Positions 25,270 through 34,187 of a stretch of 64,000 nt of DNA are shown piece by piece (within the stretch, counting starts at the first letter, position 1; the number at the start of each line of letters is the position of its first letter). Source of the DNA: Desulforhopalus sp. (GTDB lineage: Bacteria; Desulfobacterota; Desulfobulbia; Desulfobulbales; Desulfocapsaceae). The stretch is taken from positions 364,910 to 428,909 of the forward strand of contig JAOTRX010000004.1 in NCBI GenBank assembly GCA_030247675.1, written 5' to 3'. A model generated the notes under the pieces. The model was not told where the DNA came from and did not search any database. It worked only from the letters and a program-made list of their open reading frames with translations. Position numbers and translations under genes: made by a program.

Positions 25270-25708
25270 GCTTCCGCTGAAAACACTACGCTGGATGGAA
25301 AGGATAAAAACAATAAGCGACCCGCTCTCGGCTAACGATTTAATCGCTCTGAAACTACTGGAAAACCTTTGGGGACTGCATGATTTTCTGAGACCTCAGT
25401 TGAGTCAGAAAAACATAAAATATCGAAGAGCACTCATTGCCACCTGTGACCTGGAAACAAAATGGGAACGCTATGCGTTTTCCAGGTTCATGAACCTTGC
25501 GCCAGACAAACGTCTTTTTATGGAAAATCTGATAGCAGAAATTGAGTTAACCTTCCGGTTTAGGATGTCAGTTTTCGACATTAGAAAATTGTACCGGGTA
25601 CGAAAGAGAGCCCACAGAGCCAAAGAAAGACAAGTGCAAAAGGAGCTGATTGAAGAGCAACCTGAGGGCATGGATATGTCCAACAATGCCCTCGGGAAAA
25701 GCGCATGA
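25238..25708 (+). CDS. Hypothetical basic protein of the regulatory operon
   Basis: 156 residues. The first part, MKIKEYAKTSKLPLKTLRWM, resembles the start of a MerR-like winged helix (Y-A-K-x-S-x-L-P-x-x-T-L-R). The rest is helical and basic, ending in a coiled coil rich in Arg, Lys and Glu (RKRAHRAKERQVQKELIEEQ). It may be a DNA-binding co-regulator working with the sigma-like protein whose gene it overlaps. The family is not known to me. Confidence 0.55.
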   Translation: MKIKEYAKTSKLPLKTLRWMERIKTISDPLSANDLIALKLLENLWGLHDFLRPQLSQKNIKYRRALIATCDLETKWERYAFSRFMNLAPDKRLFMENLIAEIELTFRFRMSVFDIRKLYRVRKRAHRAKERQVQKELIEEQPEGMDMSNNALGKSA

Positions 25709-25790
25709 GCAATTGCAAATCAACCCTGAAAACTGTGCGACAAAACATAAACAAAGAGAAAGAAACGGTAGTTTCTTTAATGCGACAGAA

Positions 25791-26309
25791 ATGATGACTC
25801 AGGCCAAAAAACAAATTCAAAAAACCTTCCGGATTGTAGGGGTATTTTTCATCGCCATCAGTTCGGTTTGTCGTCCGGCTTGGGGGCTTGAAATCCGGCA
25901 GGATTTTTTCAGTTACCCACCTGCCATGAACACACCTGTACAAATTCCCATCCATCAAACTTTCATCATTGCAAGCCTCCCATCTTTTTACGCTGAACCG
26001 AAAAGCCGTCCGTTCCCTGTGGTTTATTTTGACCTGGGCAGCGCCAACTTGTCCCCGGATGCCGGCAACAAACTTCTGATGGATTTGCGGGATTGTTGTG
26101 CCGCCTGTCCTCTGTATCTCACCGGCTATACCTGTTCGATTGGAATCGAAAGCCAGAACGTGAAGCTTTCCAGGTCTCGAGCCGAGGCTGTTGCCACCAT
26201 GCTTCGAAGAAATGGTTTCAAGGTGGCCTTGGCGGAAGGAAAAGGGATGATTGACAGTAGCAGCCCTGAAAGCAACCGAAGGGTAGAGATAAAACTCACG
26301 AAAAACTGA
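25791..26309 (+). CDS. OmpA C-terminal-like secreted protein
   Basis: About 172 residues from the ATG at 25791; the frame is open further upstream, overlapping the previous gene, and no start has a strong ribosome site. An N-terminal signal segment (FRIVGVFFIAISSVCRPAWG) is followed by a variable region. The OmpA-like domain (PVVYFDLGSANLSPDAGNKL, LSRSRAEAVATML, SSPESNRRVEIKL) matches the peptidoglycan-binding fold, including the final NRRVEI motif. It may anchor the mating channel to the cell wall. Two internal CC pairs (DCCAACP) are unusual for the fold. It heads the transfer operon. Confidence 0.7.
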   Translation: MMTQAKKQIQKTFRIVGVFFIAISSVCRPAWGLEIRQDFFSYPPAMNTPVQIPIHQTFIIASLPSFYAEPKSRPFPVVYFDLGSANLSPDAGNKLLMDLRDCCAACPLYLTGYTCSIGIESQNVKLSRSRAEAVATMLRRNGFKVALAEGKGMIDSSSPESNRRVEIKLTKN

Positions 26310-26354
26310 AAGGCACAAGATCGTGCAACAACAGCAACAAAAGGAAAAGTCATC

Positions 26355-26648
26355 ATGAAAAAAGTAACTTTTTTGGCCTTTTTAACCGTTTTACTGCTCC
26401 AGACAGTCAGTGTCTTCGCTATGACAACTCCGGCGGCTGGTTCGTTTGCCTATGATCTGTACGATATTGCGGTAACTCAGATTTTGCTCGGCCCTATTGG
26501 ATTTGTCGCTGGTGTTGCTTCTATGGCTTTTGCAGCCATCCTTGCTATCCGGCAGATGATTCTTCCTGCGGCAGGCGTTGTCCTTGGGGGTGCATTTCTG
26601 CTTTCCGCTGATACCGTTGTCCAGTCTATCGGCGCTGTAATCGTCTAA
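26355..26648 (+). CDS. traA: TraA/VirB2-like pilin
   Basis: 97 residues. A signal peptide with cleavage near VFA-MT is followed by a short loop and two hydrophobic helices (ILLGPIGFVAGVASMAFAAI and LPAAGVVLGGAFLLSADTVV). This is the layout of conjugative pilins, which assemble with lipid into the mating pilus. The position directly before traL confirms the call. Ribosome site AAAGGAAAA. Confidence 0.75.
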   Translation: MKKVTFLAFLTVLLLQTVSVFAMTTPAAGSFAYDLYDIAVTQILLGPIGFVAGVASMAFAAILAIRQMILPAAGVVLGGAFLLSADTVVQSIGAVIV

Positions 26649-26665
26649 CGAGGAGGCTATGAGCA

Positions 26666-26935
26666 ATGATTGCCAGAAAGTTTCCGCAATATCTGTCTAA
26701 ACCGTTTCAAGTGCTGTGGTTTGAGGTGGATGAGTTGGTCCTGTTCCTCTTCTTTCTTACCCTGTCACTACTCTACGGTAAGTTCATGTGGCTTATCTTC
26801 CTGGTATTTCAATATTCCTACACCAAAATCAAACGATCTCAGGCACGGGGATTCTTGAAGCATGTCCTGTATGTCTTTGGCTTGGTCAAGATGAACAACT
26901 ATCCCGACTACTTCCAGCAGGAGTTTAACGAGTGA
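26666..26935 (+). CDS. traL: TraL, mating-pair pilus assembly protein
   Basis: 89 residues, the usual TraL size. A short N-terminal FPQYLSKPFQVLWFEVDEL region, a pair of hydrophobic helices and a basic segment with YTKIKRSQARGFLKH match TraL/VirB3-like proteins. It sits in the inner membrane at the pilus base with the TraC ATPase. The traE start overlaps its stop (GTGA). Confidence 0.85.
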   Translation: MIARKFPQYLSKPFQVLWFEVDELVLFLFFLTLSLLYGKFMWLIFLVFQYSYTKIKRSQARGFLKHVLYVFGLVKMNNYPDYFQQEFNE

Positions 26936-27591
26936 AAGCAGACATTTTCGTCCAAAAAACCAGCAATTTGTTTGTTGAAAACCGACTGCTTAAATTTGCT
27001 GTCGGGGCAATGGCCGTAGCCGTCTGCTTCAACTCCCTTATGGTGTATCGGGCGGTTAAATATCAACGTGTTGTGCTGATTCCACCCGCTATGACCGGCA
27101 CAATTGAGTTCGTCCAGGGCAAGCCTACCAAGGCTTACATCAAGGATATGAGCAGAAAGATTGTCAACCTGGCAACTACCTACTCCCCGCCCACGGCAAG
27201 AGGGCAGTTTGATGATCTGCTCTCTCTCTACACCTCCGAAGCCTATCCGGAAGCCTCAAAAAGCTGGTACTCCTTGGCGGGTCGTATTGAAGAATCGCAA
27301 GTGAGTTCGACATTTTACATGGAGAAAATCACTATAGTCGAAGGCACTATAGAGATGTTTGGGAATGTAGTGCAGTTTGCTGGAGATACAAAACTCGAAA
27401 AGGCCGCCAAAACCTTTGTGGTCGCGTATCGCATCCGTGACGGTCGTTTTGAGATTAGCGAGTTTAAGGAGAAAAATCTTAGAGCAGACATAGACGCACA
27501 GAAAGCAGAAAAAGAAACAGAAGAACAGCTCAAAAAAAGAGCAGATGCAAAAATGAAGATGGATAAGCACGCGGAGGTGGAAACGAAATGA
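26932..27591 (+). CDS. traE: TraE, type IV secretion channel protein
   Basis: 219 residues starting with GTG, overlapping traL. One N-terminal membrane helix (LLKFAVGAMAVAVCFNSLMV) is followed by a periplasmic domain with VVLIPPAMTGTIEFVQGKP and YTSEAYPEASKSWYSL typical of TraE/VirB8-like folds. A highly charged C-terminal tail rich in Lys and Glu is an extension. It forms part of the inner-membrane complex. The next gene overlaps by 4 bases. Confidence 0.9.
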   Translation: MKADIFVQKTSNLFVENRLLKFAVGAMAVAVCFNSLMVYRAVKYQRVVLIPPAMTGTIEFVQGKPTKAYIKDMSRKIVNLATTYSPPTARGQFDDLLSLYTSEAYPEASKSWYSLAGRIEESQVSSTFYMEKITIVEGTIEMFGNVVQFAGDTKLEKAAKTFVVAYRIRDGRFEISEFKEKNLRADIDAQKAEKETEEQLKKRADAKMKMDKHAEVETK

Positions 27592-28403
27592 AGATAATTA
27601 TTCAGATAAGCCTGTGCTTGCTACTCGCTGCCTCGTCGGTGCAGGCAGAAGAAGCACCGGTTATAAGGGAGCCAAAACCCCTGAAACTTTCAACTAAGAC
27701 CAATGATCATTTTGAGAAGGTCACGACTGTCAAATTCATTTCCCCTGATATGCCAAGCATCGTGCAGTTGTCCAATCGTGACATCAACCGGATTGTCTGT
27801 TCCGGGCCGATGAGTGATTTGATTTACTCGGAAGAAAAGGGCGTAACTGGTCATTTTTCCGGCAATAGTGCCTTTATCAAATTCAAGGCCGAGGAGCTGG
27901 ACGGACAACTGTCCTATGCTGAGACACCGAGCGAACTATTTATTGTCTGCAATGGGGCAGTTTACACCCTGATTGCCGAACCTCACTCAACCTCATCCGT
28001 AACCCTGCATCTGGCCGCACCGACTAAGGATGTTTTGAAAAAGAATATCGACCATTACAAAAACATGCCTTTGGAAAAACAGGTCTTGCAAATCATCAAG
28101 GAAGGTTATGAAGGCGGCTATCCATCCAGCTACAAGGTCTCAAATGCCGACACTCTGATTCCCCTCTGTGGTGATCTCAGTGTCAACCTGATCCAGACCG
28201 TGGATGTGGAAGGGATAGGATTGCGATTGAAGCAATTCAAGGTGGCCTCTAAGTGGGATGAAACCATGGAATTAAAAGAGAAAACCTTTCTGTCACTTTT
28301 TATCAGTGACGCCATCCTGGCCGTGGCAATAGAAGATCAGGTTCTGAACACCGGTGAGGTGACCAGGGTGTTTGTGGTTGAAAAACGGGAGCAAGCGCAA
28401 TGA
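27588..28403 (+). CDS. traK: TraK, outer membrane complex protein (VirB9-like)
   Basis: 271 residues with signal peptide (ISLCLLLAASSVQA, cleavage near 20). The body is a beta-rich secretin-like fold (QLSNRDINRIVCSGPMSDLI, GNSAFIKFKAEELDG, ELFIVCNGAVYTLIAEP), which is the TraK signature. It joins TraV and TraB in the envelope-spanning core. The start and stop overlap both neighbours. Confidence 0.9.
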   Translation: MKIIIQISLCLLLAASSVQAEEAPVIREPKPLKLSTKTNDHFEKVTTVKFISPDMPSIVQLSNRDINRIVCSGPMSDLIYSEEKGVTGHFSGNSAFIKFKAEELDGQLSYAETPSELFIVCNGAVYTLIAEPHSTSSVTLHLAAPTKDVLKKNIDHYKNMPLEKQVLQIIKEGYEGGYPSSYKVSNADTLIPLCGDLSVNLIQTVDVEGIGLRLKQFKVASKWDETMELKEKTFLSLFISDAILAVAIEDQVLNTGEVTRVFVVEKREQAQ

Positions 28404-29635
28404 CCCTGAAAGAAAGGTTCAACAACCTGACGCCACGAAATAAAAAGGTTTTAGTCTGGTCGGCAGTCGGTCTCATTGTTATGGGAATCGCTGTTACTGG
28501 TTATAATTCCCGCGCTAAAAAAAGCATGGATGTTGCGGGGACAGAAAAAAACAGGACCATTCACCTTGACCCTGACATGATTGAAAAGACCATGCTCAAG
28601 GAACAGGGTCGGCAGATTGATGCTCTGAGAAAGGGCATGACCGATCTGACAAAAAGCCAGACCGATTTTTTGGCTATTGAAGAGAAGAAAAAAAAAGATG
28701 CAGAAAGCAAATTAGTTATCCCCACGCCTGAACAATTATCTGTTGGAAAACCCATACCTATACCAGTACTTGGGGCAAATGGAAAACAAGTGCTTGATGA
28801 ACAGGGAATGCCGGTGTTTCACAATAGTCAACCATCATCAGGTGGTCGTGATCTGGGGCCATCACCTGGGGGGAGTAGCCGTGGTCGTGGAAACCAAAAG
28901 CAGGAAAGGAGGATCGTCGGCAAGATTTCAGTGATTTCAAACCAAGCCGCGGCTCTTCCTCAAGATGACGATAAAAAAAAAGGTCGGACGGTCTATCTTC
29001 CTCCATCTTTTATGGAGGCGAGACTTTTGACAGGTTTCGATGCTGCTACTTCGAGCGGTGCCAAGGGGGGCAACTCCGAACCTCTTTTGCTCCGTATCCA
29101 GACCCCGGCAGTGCTGCCAAATGACATCAAGGCCAACCTGTCCGGCTGTTTTGTTATGGCCGAGGCCGTAGGCAGGTTGGATAAAGAACGAGCAGATGTG
29201 CGCTTAGTCTCACTTTCATGTCTCTCCAACGAAGGCAGTGCCATTATTGATACCCCTCTCAAAGGTTTTGTAACTGATTCCGACTCCAAGGTTGGCCTCT
29301 CCGGCCGAGTAGTTTCCCGGATGGGCGCTGCAACTGCCAGGGCGATCATTGCCGGAATTTTTGGCGGGGCCGGCGACGCATTAAAAGCGGCGGCCTCCTC
29401 AACCTCAACATCTGTCCTGGGAACAACCCAAATTATTGATTCCTCGCAGCTCGGCAAATATGCCGTCGGCGGTGGACTGTCAGAGGGAGCAAACACCCTG
29501 CAGAATTTTTATATGGAATTAGCAAAACAAACGACTCCAGTTATTGAAGTGGCTGCTACCAAGAAGGTTACGGTTATTGTCTCGGAAGGCAAAGAACTGG
29601 AGATTAAAGACTACAAAAGAGATGAATCCTTATGA
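28400..29635 (+). CDS. traB: TraB, envelope-spanning core protein (VirB10-like)
   Basis: 411 residues. An N-terminal membrane helix (VLVWSAVGLIVMGIAVTGY) leads to a coiled-coil and a Gly/Ser/Pro-rich linker (about 140-170). The C-terminal VirB10-like barrel has YLPPSFMEARLLTGFDA, KANLSGCFVMAEAVGRL, ERADVRLVSLSC and a membrane-pore-like helix region near 310-330. It is slightly shorter than F-plasmid TraB because the linker is short. It passes energy state from the inner membrane to the outer pore. Confidence 0.92.
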   Translation: MTLKERFNNLTPRNKKVLVWSAVGLIVMGIAVTGYNSRAKKSMDVAGTEKNRTIHLDPDMIEKTMLKEQGRQIDALRKGMTDLTKSQTDFLAIEEKKKKDAESKLVIPTPEQLSVGKPIPIPVLGANGKQVLDEQGMPVFHNSQPSSGGRDLGPSPGGSSRGRGNQKQERRIVGKISVISNQAAALPQDDDKKKGRTVYLPPSFMEARLLTGFDAATSSGAKGGNSEPLLLRIQTPAVLPNDIKANLSGCFVMAEAVGRLDKERADVRLVSLSCLSNEGSAIIDTPLKGFVTDSDSKVGLSGRVVSRMGAATARAIIAGIFGGAGDALKAAASSTSTSVLGTTQIIDSSQLGKYAVGGGLSEGANTLQNFYMELAKQTTPVIEVAATKKVTVIVSEGKELEIKDYKRDESL

Positions 29636-30129
29636 AATTACACAATGTCATTCTGCCGTTATTGCTTCTGATCCCCCTGTCAGGTTGTGGTGGGCTACTG
29701 GGAGAGCTTGTCAATCCCTATGAGGAAAACTTCAAATGCCGCACGAGAGATGATGCCGGTAAGTGTATTGATACGTCATCGGCTTACAAGGAGGCCAGGT
29801 TCCCTGATGTTGATAATGCAGGCGAGACAAGCTGCACGAACGTAAGTGGTGACACTATTCCCTGTCCACCGGCTACAACCGCTGATTCAGGTATAAGGAC
29901 CAACATCAACCAGCTCACTGCTCAGAATAGCCGTTACAAGGCACTTACCGAACTCATGCAGGAACCGGACAAGCCAATGCTTGAACCACCCAAGATCATG
30001 CGGGTACTGATGCTGCCGTACAAAGGAGAGAACGACGAACTGTTTATGACTCGCTATGTCTATTTGAAGCTGAAAGAATCTGGGTGGGTGCTGACAGATA
30101 TAAGCGAAAAGGCAAAGGCAGTACAATGA
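29632..30129 (+). CDS. traV: TraV, outer membrane lipoprotein of the mating channel
   Basis: 165 residues with a lipobox (LLLIPLSGCGG, lipid-modified Cys at about 20). The mature part has Cys pairs (FKCRTRDDAGKCID and ETSCTNVSGDTIPC) typical of TraV, which anchors the core ring in the outer membrane. The start overlaps traB and its stop overlaps traC, so expression is coupled. Confidence 0.88.
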   Translation: MKLHNVILPLLLLIPLSGCGGLLGELVNPYEENFKCRTRDDAGKCIDTSSAYKEARFPDVDNAGETSCTNVSGDTIPCPPATTADSGIRTNINQLTAQNSRYKALTELMQEPDKPMLEPPKIMRVLMLPYKGENDELFMTRYVYLKLKESGWVLTDISEKAKAVQ

Positions 30130-32672
30130 TAGATTTTTGTAAGCGGCTTCTCTACGGCAACACAGAATACCTGAAACACAGCGATATTGCCAAGTTGACC
30201 AGGCGGCATCCTTTTTCTGCCTTCCTGAACTATGTCGCCTACGACCAGGAGCATGAAATCTATGTGAATCAGGACAGCACCTTTGGGATAATATGGGAGT
30301 GTTCACCGCTTACCTACGCCGGGGAAAAGGCCATGAACTCACTTGAGGGTATTTTCAGGGCGGGGATGCCTTATGGCACTAATATTCAGTTTATTTTACA
30401 TGCTGATTCGCACATAGAACCGATCATAGATGCGTATCGAAAAAGCCGGACCAGAACAGAACCGATAATTGTCACCAATACCGAACGAGTCACTGAATTT
30501 TTACTCGAAGGGAAAAAGGGGCTGGAGGCATGTAGCTTTATTCCAGTCAGAAATTTCCGGCTGTTTGTAGCGGTTAAAGTCCCTGGGGATGCGTCTGGTA
30601 TGCCAAAACCAGAAGAATTGGGTGATAAAAAGAAGATTGCACCGTTACAGGACATCAAGCGGCAGATCAACGAGACCTTGAGAGCGGCCCAGCTTTACCC
30701 GAGAAACCTGCCGCCAGGCAGTCTTATGGAATGGCTGCGGCGCCTGCTCAATACCTACCCCAAGGATTATCCAGAGCATAACTTCAATTCCTACAGCCCT
30801 GATATTCCAATTCTGAAACAGATTATCAATGCGGATACCGTTATCAAGGAAGGGAGCGATTATATTCAGGCTGGAGATAAATACTGGTGTTGCACGACCC
30901 CAAAGAGTTTTCCCAAAGAAGTTGACCCGATGCAGACCAACTCCCTGTTTGGCGGGATATGGGGCATTGTCTCGGATGCTGACCAGATCAAGACTGATTT
31001 TCTCTATTGCTTCAATATCGTCTTTCAGAAGGGGATAGATGTAACAATCCACGCAAAAACAAATCTTATGCTCAATCAGAAAGGCGTTGGTTCATTATCT
31101 ACTCTTCTTTACCGCAAGCAAGCGGAACACGTAGAGGCCGCCGATGATCTGGAACATGGTGTAAAATTTCTCAAGATCATTCCCGTTTTCTGGGTTTTTT
31201 CGGACGATGTAGAAAATGCCAGAGATTCATGTGTCAGGGTCAGACGGTTGTGGGAGAACAACGGTTATGTGATGCAAAGGGACAACATGATCCTGAAAAT
31301 TCTGTTTATCTCGTCTTTTCCTCTTTGTCTCTACACGGGCGGTAAGAACATAGAAAATCTGGAGCGTGATTTTACTGCATCAGTACCTTCAATTACCCCA
31401 TTGCTGCCGGTTCAGGGCGATTTTGTCGGTTCCGGCGGCATCCCGAATCTTATTTTCACCGGCCGAAAAGGGCAGTTGATTTCGCTCGACTTTTTCGCAA
31501 AAGGGGCAACCAACTTTAATTGCTTTTGCTGCGCTACATCTGGTTCCGGCAAGTCATTCTTGGTCAACTTCATAGCCTTTAATTATTACGCTTGCGGGTC
31601 CATAATCCGCATCATTGACATTGGTGGTTCCTACAAAAAAATGGCTGATATGCTGGGTGCAAGGTATCTGGATTTCAGTCCTGATTCAAATATATGCCTC
31701 AATCCCTTTACAAATATTATCGAGCCGGAGGAAGAATTGTCGGCGATTGCAACCGTATTCGGGCAAATGGCCTACGCCAACTCAAAAACAGGATGTGAGG
31801 ATATAGAGGAAATAAATTTATTTTATTGGGCGGTAAATTGGGCATGGCATCAAAAAGGACAAGCAGCTGATGCCAATACGGTCTGGGAATTTATGAAATT
31901 ATTTCCGACTGGTCCCGGTATGGAACAACATAAAGAATATGATGAGAATAAAAATTTAATCGAGAAAGCAAGGAAGTTAGGCTTTCTCCTCATGAACTTC
32001 ACATCGTATGGCTTTTACGGAAAATTCTTTTGCGGCCCCAGCACCTTTGATATTCGCAATGATCAGTTTGTTGTCCTTGAGCTGGAAAACCTGAAGGTAA
32101 AACCTGATCTCTACAAGATTGTTACCATGCTCATTATCAATGCCGTAACTCAAGACCTCTATCTCTCAGATCGGTCACGGCATCGGCTGATTATTTTTGA
32201 TGAAGCATGGCAGTTTCTCGATAAGTCCTCAATGCTTGCTCCGGTTGTCAATGAGGGCTACCGCAGAGCCAGAAAATACTCCGGTAGTTTCATGATTATC
32301 ACCCAGTCTATTCTTGATCTGGACCAATTCGGTGAGGTTGGAACTGTAATCAAAGACAACTCGGCCTTCAAAATCTTTTTGGAATCTCCTGCTTTTGACA
32401 AAGCGCTCGACCTGAAATTGATTGATTACGATGATTTTTCCATGAAGCTCCTGAAAAGTATCAAATCCAACCCTCCGTACTACTCAGAAATCTTCTTTGA
32501 CACACCCTTTGGAATTGGCCCGGCTCGTTTGATAGTAAACGATTACGCCTATTTTATTTACACCTCAAAGGCTTCTGAAATCGCCATGATCGAAGAGAGA
32601 GTTACGTCCGGCATGACCTATCATGAGGCCATCCTGGAAATGGTCGAGTTGCGGAAAAATGGGAAACTGTAA
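30126..32672 (+). CDS. traC: TraC, type IV secretion ATPase (VirB4-like)
   Basis: 848 residues from the ATG at 30126, which overlaps the traV stop (ATGA); a farther-upstream in-frame ATG would intrude on traV. The Walker A motif TSGSGKSFLVNF is near residue 472 and Walker B LIIFDEAWQFLD near 688. The N-terminal VirB4-like domain covers about 20-400. It powers pilus assembly and substrate transfer at the inner membrane. Confidence 0.94.
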   Translation: MIDFCKRLLYGNTEYLKHSDIAKLTRRHPFSAFLNYVAYDQEHEIYVNQDSTFGIIWECSPLTYAGEKAMNSLEGIFRAGMPYGTNIQFILHADSHIEPIIDAYRKSRTRTEPIIVTNTERVTEFLLEGKKGLEACSFIPVRNFRLFVAVKVPGDASGMPKPEELGDKKKIAPLQDIKRQINETLRAAQLYPRNLPPGSLMEWLRRLLNTYPKDYPEHNFNSYSPDIPILKQIINADTVIKEGSDYIQAGDKYWCCTTPKSFPKEVDPMQTNSLFGGIWGIVSDADQIKTDFLYCFNIVFQKGIDVTIHAKTNLMLNQKGVGSLSTLLYRKQAEHVEAADDLEHGVKFLKIIPVFWVFSDDVENARDSCVRVRRLWENNGYVMQRDNMILKILFISSFPLCLYTGGKNIENLERDFTASVPSITPLLPVQGDFVGSGGIPNLIFTGRKGQLISLDFFAKGATNFNCFCCATSGSGKSFLVNFIAFNYYACGSIIRIIDIGGSYKKMADMLGARYLDFSPDSNICLNPFTNIIEPEEELSAIATVFGQMAYANSKTGCEDIEEINLFYWAVNWAWHQKGQAADANTVWEFMKLFPTGPGMEQHKEYDENKNLIEKARKLGFLLMNFTSYGFYGKFFCGPSTFDIRNDQFVVLELENLKVKPDLYKIVTMLIINAVTQDLYLSDRSRHRLIIFDEAWQFLDKSSMLAPVVNEGYRRARKYSGSFMIITQSILDLDQFGEVGTVIKDNSAFKIFLESPAFDKALDLKLIDYDDFSMKLLKSIKSNPPYYSEIFFDTPFGIGPARLIVNDYAYFIYTSKASEIAMIEERVTSGMTYHEAILEMVELRKNGKL

Positions 32673-33270
32673 GTTTTTCATTCTCATTATTGGCCTTCTG
32701 TCGGCTTCTCTTGCCTATGGAAAAAATCTTGGCACCGTCGGGATGACCTATCCCATAGTGGAGCCTGACCTGGTTGAAGAGATCAAGGCGAGTATTGACT
32801 ATGAAAAGATGGCAAAGGTCATGGAGGAGAACAGGCAGAACTACAAAGCAAAAGACATCCATGCCCTGCCTGCAGCAGGCAGAGATCGGACCTTTTTCGT
32901 CGATATGACCTACACCTTAGATCACGACATCCTTGGTGAAAATGGGGAGATCATGTACCAGCGAGGGCTTACCTGGAACCCTTTGGATTATGTTTCTCTA
33001 CCTGATGGCTTGGTGGTCATTAATAGCGAGGACGTAAAGCAAGTGGAGTGGTTTGTGAAGTCACCCTATAACAAGAATCGTCAACAGAAATTGCTGATTT
33101 CCGCAGGACTTGCCGCCCCCTTGATAAAGCAATTAAACAGGCCCGTTTTTTATCTGACAAAAACCATAGCTGACCGTCTGCAATTAGCCGCTGTTCCTTG
33201 TGTGATCACCCAAAATGGTAAAAAAATGATGGTGCAGGAGATAAAGATCGATGGATCGATGTACAAATAA
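32659..33270 (+). CDS. traW: TraW, F-type pilus assembly protein
   Basis: About 203 residues from the ATG at 32659, which overlaps the end of traC and has GCGGAAAA before it. A signal peptide (FFILIIGLLSASLAYG) precedes a mature part with GMTYPIVEPDLVEEIK and DYVSLPDGLVVINSEDVKQV, the recognised TraW segments. It acts in the periplasm in pilus extension with TrbC and TraU. Confidence 0.88.
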   Translation: MGNCKFFILIIGLLSASLAYGKNLGTVGMTYPIVEPDLVEEIKASIDYEKMAKVMEENRQNYKAKDIHALPAAGRDRTFFVDMTYTLDHDILGENGEIMYQRGLTWNPLDYVSLPDGLVVINSEDVKQVEWFVKSPYNKNRQQKLLISAGLAAPLIKQLNRPVFYLTKTIADRLQLAAVPCVITQNGKKMMVQEIKIDGSMYK

Positions 33271-34186
33271 ATACCTGCTGGTCTTAGTGCTGTTGTTTTC
33301 TGCGTTTCCATCCTTTGCTGGCATCATTAAAAAAGGCGATTCCTTCAACGCTGGTTCGGATATCAACTGGGATGATGTGGAATTTAAGTTTTTAGGTATT
33401 TGCATCTGCCCAAGACCTCCACCAGTTTTTTACGAGGAAGGTGAAATTTATGAATATTGGGACCCATCTTTATTCATAGATACGGTTTCAGTGGCCAATT
33501 ATTCACCGTTTTCAGGTTCTGGTGGTGATGCCGAGGGTACGATTGCTGACGAATTAGGCGGAAAGAACAAATCTTCGGATGCCGTATCTATTGCCGATGA
33601 ATCAACCTTCTTCCAGGCACATGCGTTTATTTTTTCGATGCTGGATGGAAACCCTTGTGAAAATGACGACACGGGAGGTTGGTGGACTGAATATGATTCA
33701 ATGTGGCAAAGTGATGAACTTGCGGCCACTATCACTCCGGAAGTTGCATTATTTGCCAATAAAGCCATGCAGTTGCTTTGTATGACCGATGCTACGGCAG
33801 CAAATTCGGGATACCCGCTCGATTACATGCCCTGGTGTATTGGAAGCAGCGGGTCAACATATCCCGTAAGCGGCCATGTGGACAACGACAATATTGTTCA
33901 GGCCAGTAATACCGCAGCGTCACGGCTGATCTTCAAGCTGAACCGTCTGTTTATGCTTTGCGATCCGTATTTGTATTGTGGCTGCGAGTACACGCCGATC
34001 TGGACAAAGAGCCATTACAAAATGCACACCGCCAGGCCCGATCTTCGGGCCACTTATCCTATTGGCCAAGCAGCCAAGACGTATGATTCCGGTCTCAATC
34101 CACCCTATGAGGGAGTAAAGGGATCAAATGATGAATTTCTCTGGGTGGTGTTCAGGAAGGTACTCTGTTGCACTTGCTGCGAATGA
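33251..34186 (+). CDS. traU: TraU, mating-pair stabilisation protein
   Basis: 311 residues with a signal peptide (LLVLVLLFSAFPSFAG). Cys-rich family segments are visible: INWDDVEFKFLGICICPRPP, WWTEYDSMWQSDELAA, FMLCDPYLYCGCEYTP and WVVFRKVLCCTCCE at the end. These cysteines form disulfides that need the DsbC-like helpers common in F-type systems. It overlaps traW by 20 bases. Confidence 0.9.
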   Translation: MDRCTNKYLLVLVLLFSAFPSFAGIIKKGDSFNAGSDINWDDVEFKFLGICICPRPPPVFYEEGEIYEYWDPSLFIDTVSVANYSPFSGSGGDAEGTIADELGGKNKSSDAVSIADESTFFQAHAFIFSMLDGNPCENDDTGGWWTEYDSMWQSDELAATITPEVALFANKAMQLLCMTDATAANSGYPLDYMPWCIGSSGSTYPVSGHVDNDNIVQASNTAASRLIFKLNRLFMLCDPYLYCGCEYTPIWTKSHYKMHTARPDLRATYPIGQAAKTYDSGLNPPYEGVKGSNDEFLWVVFRKVLCCTCCE

Positions 34187-34187
34187 T

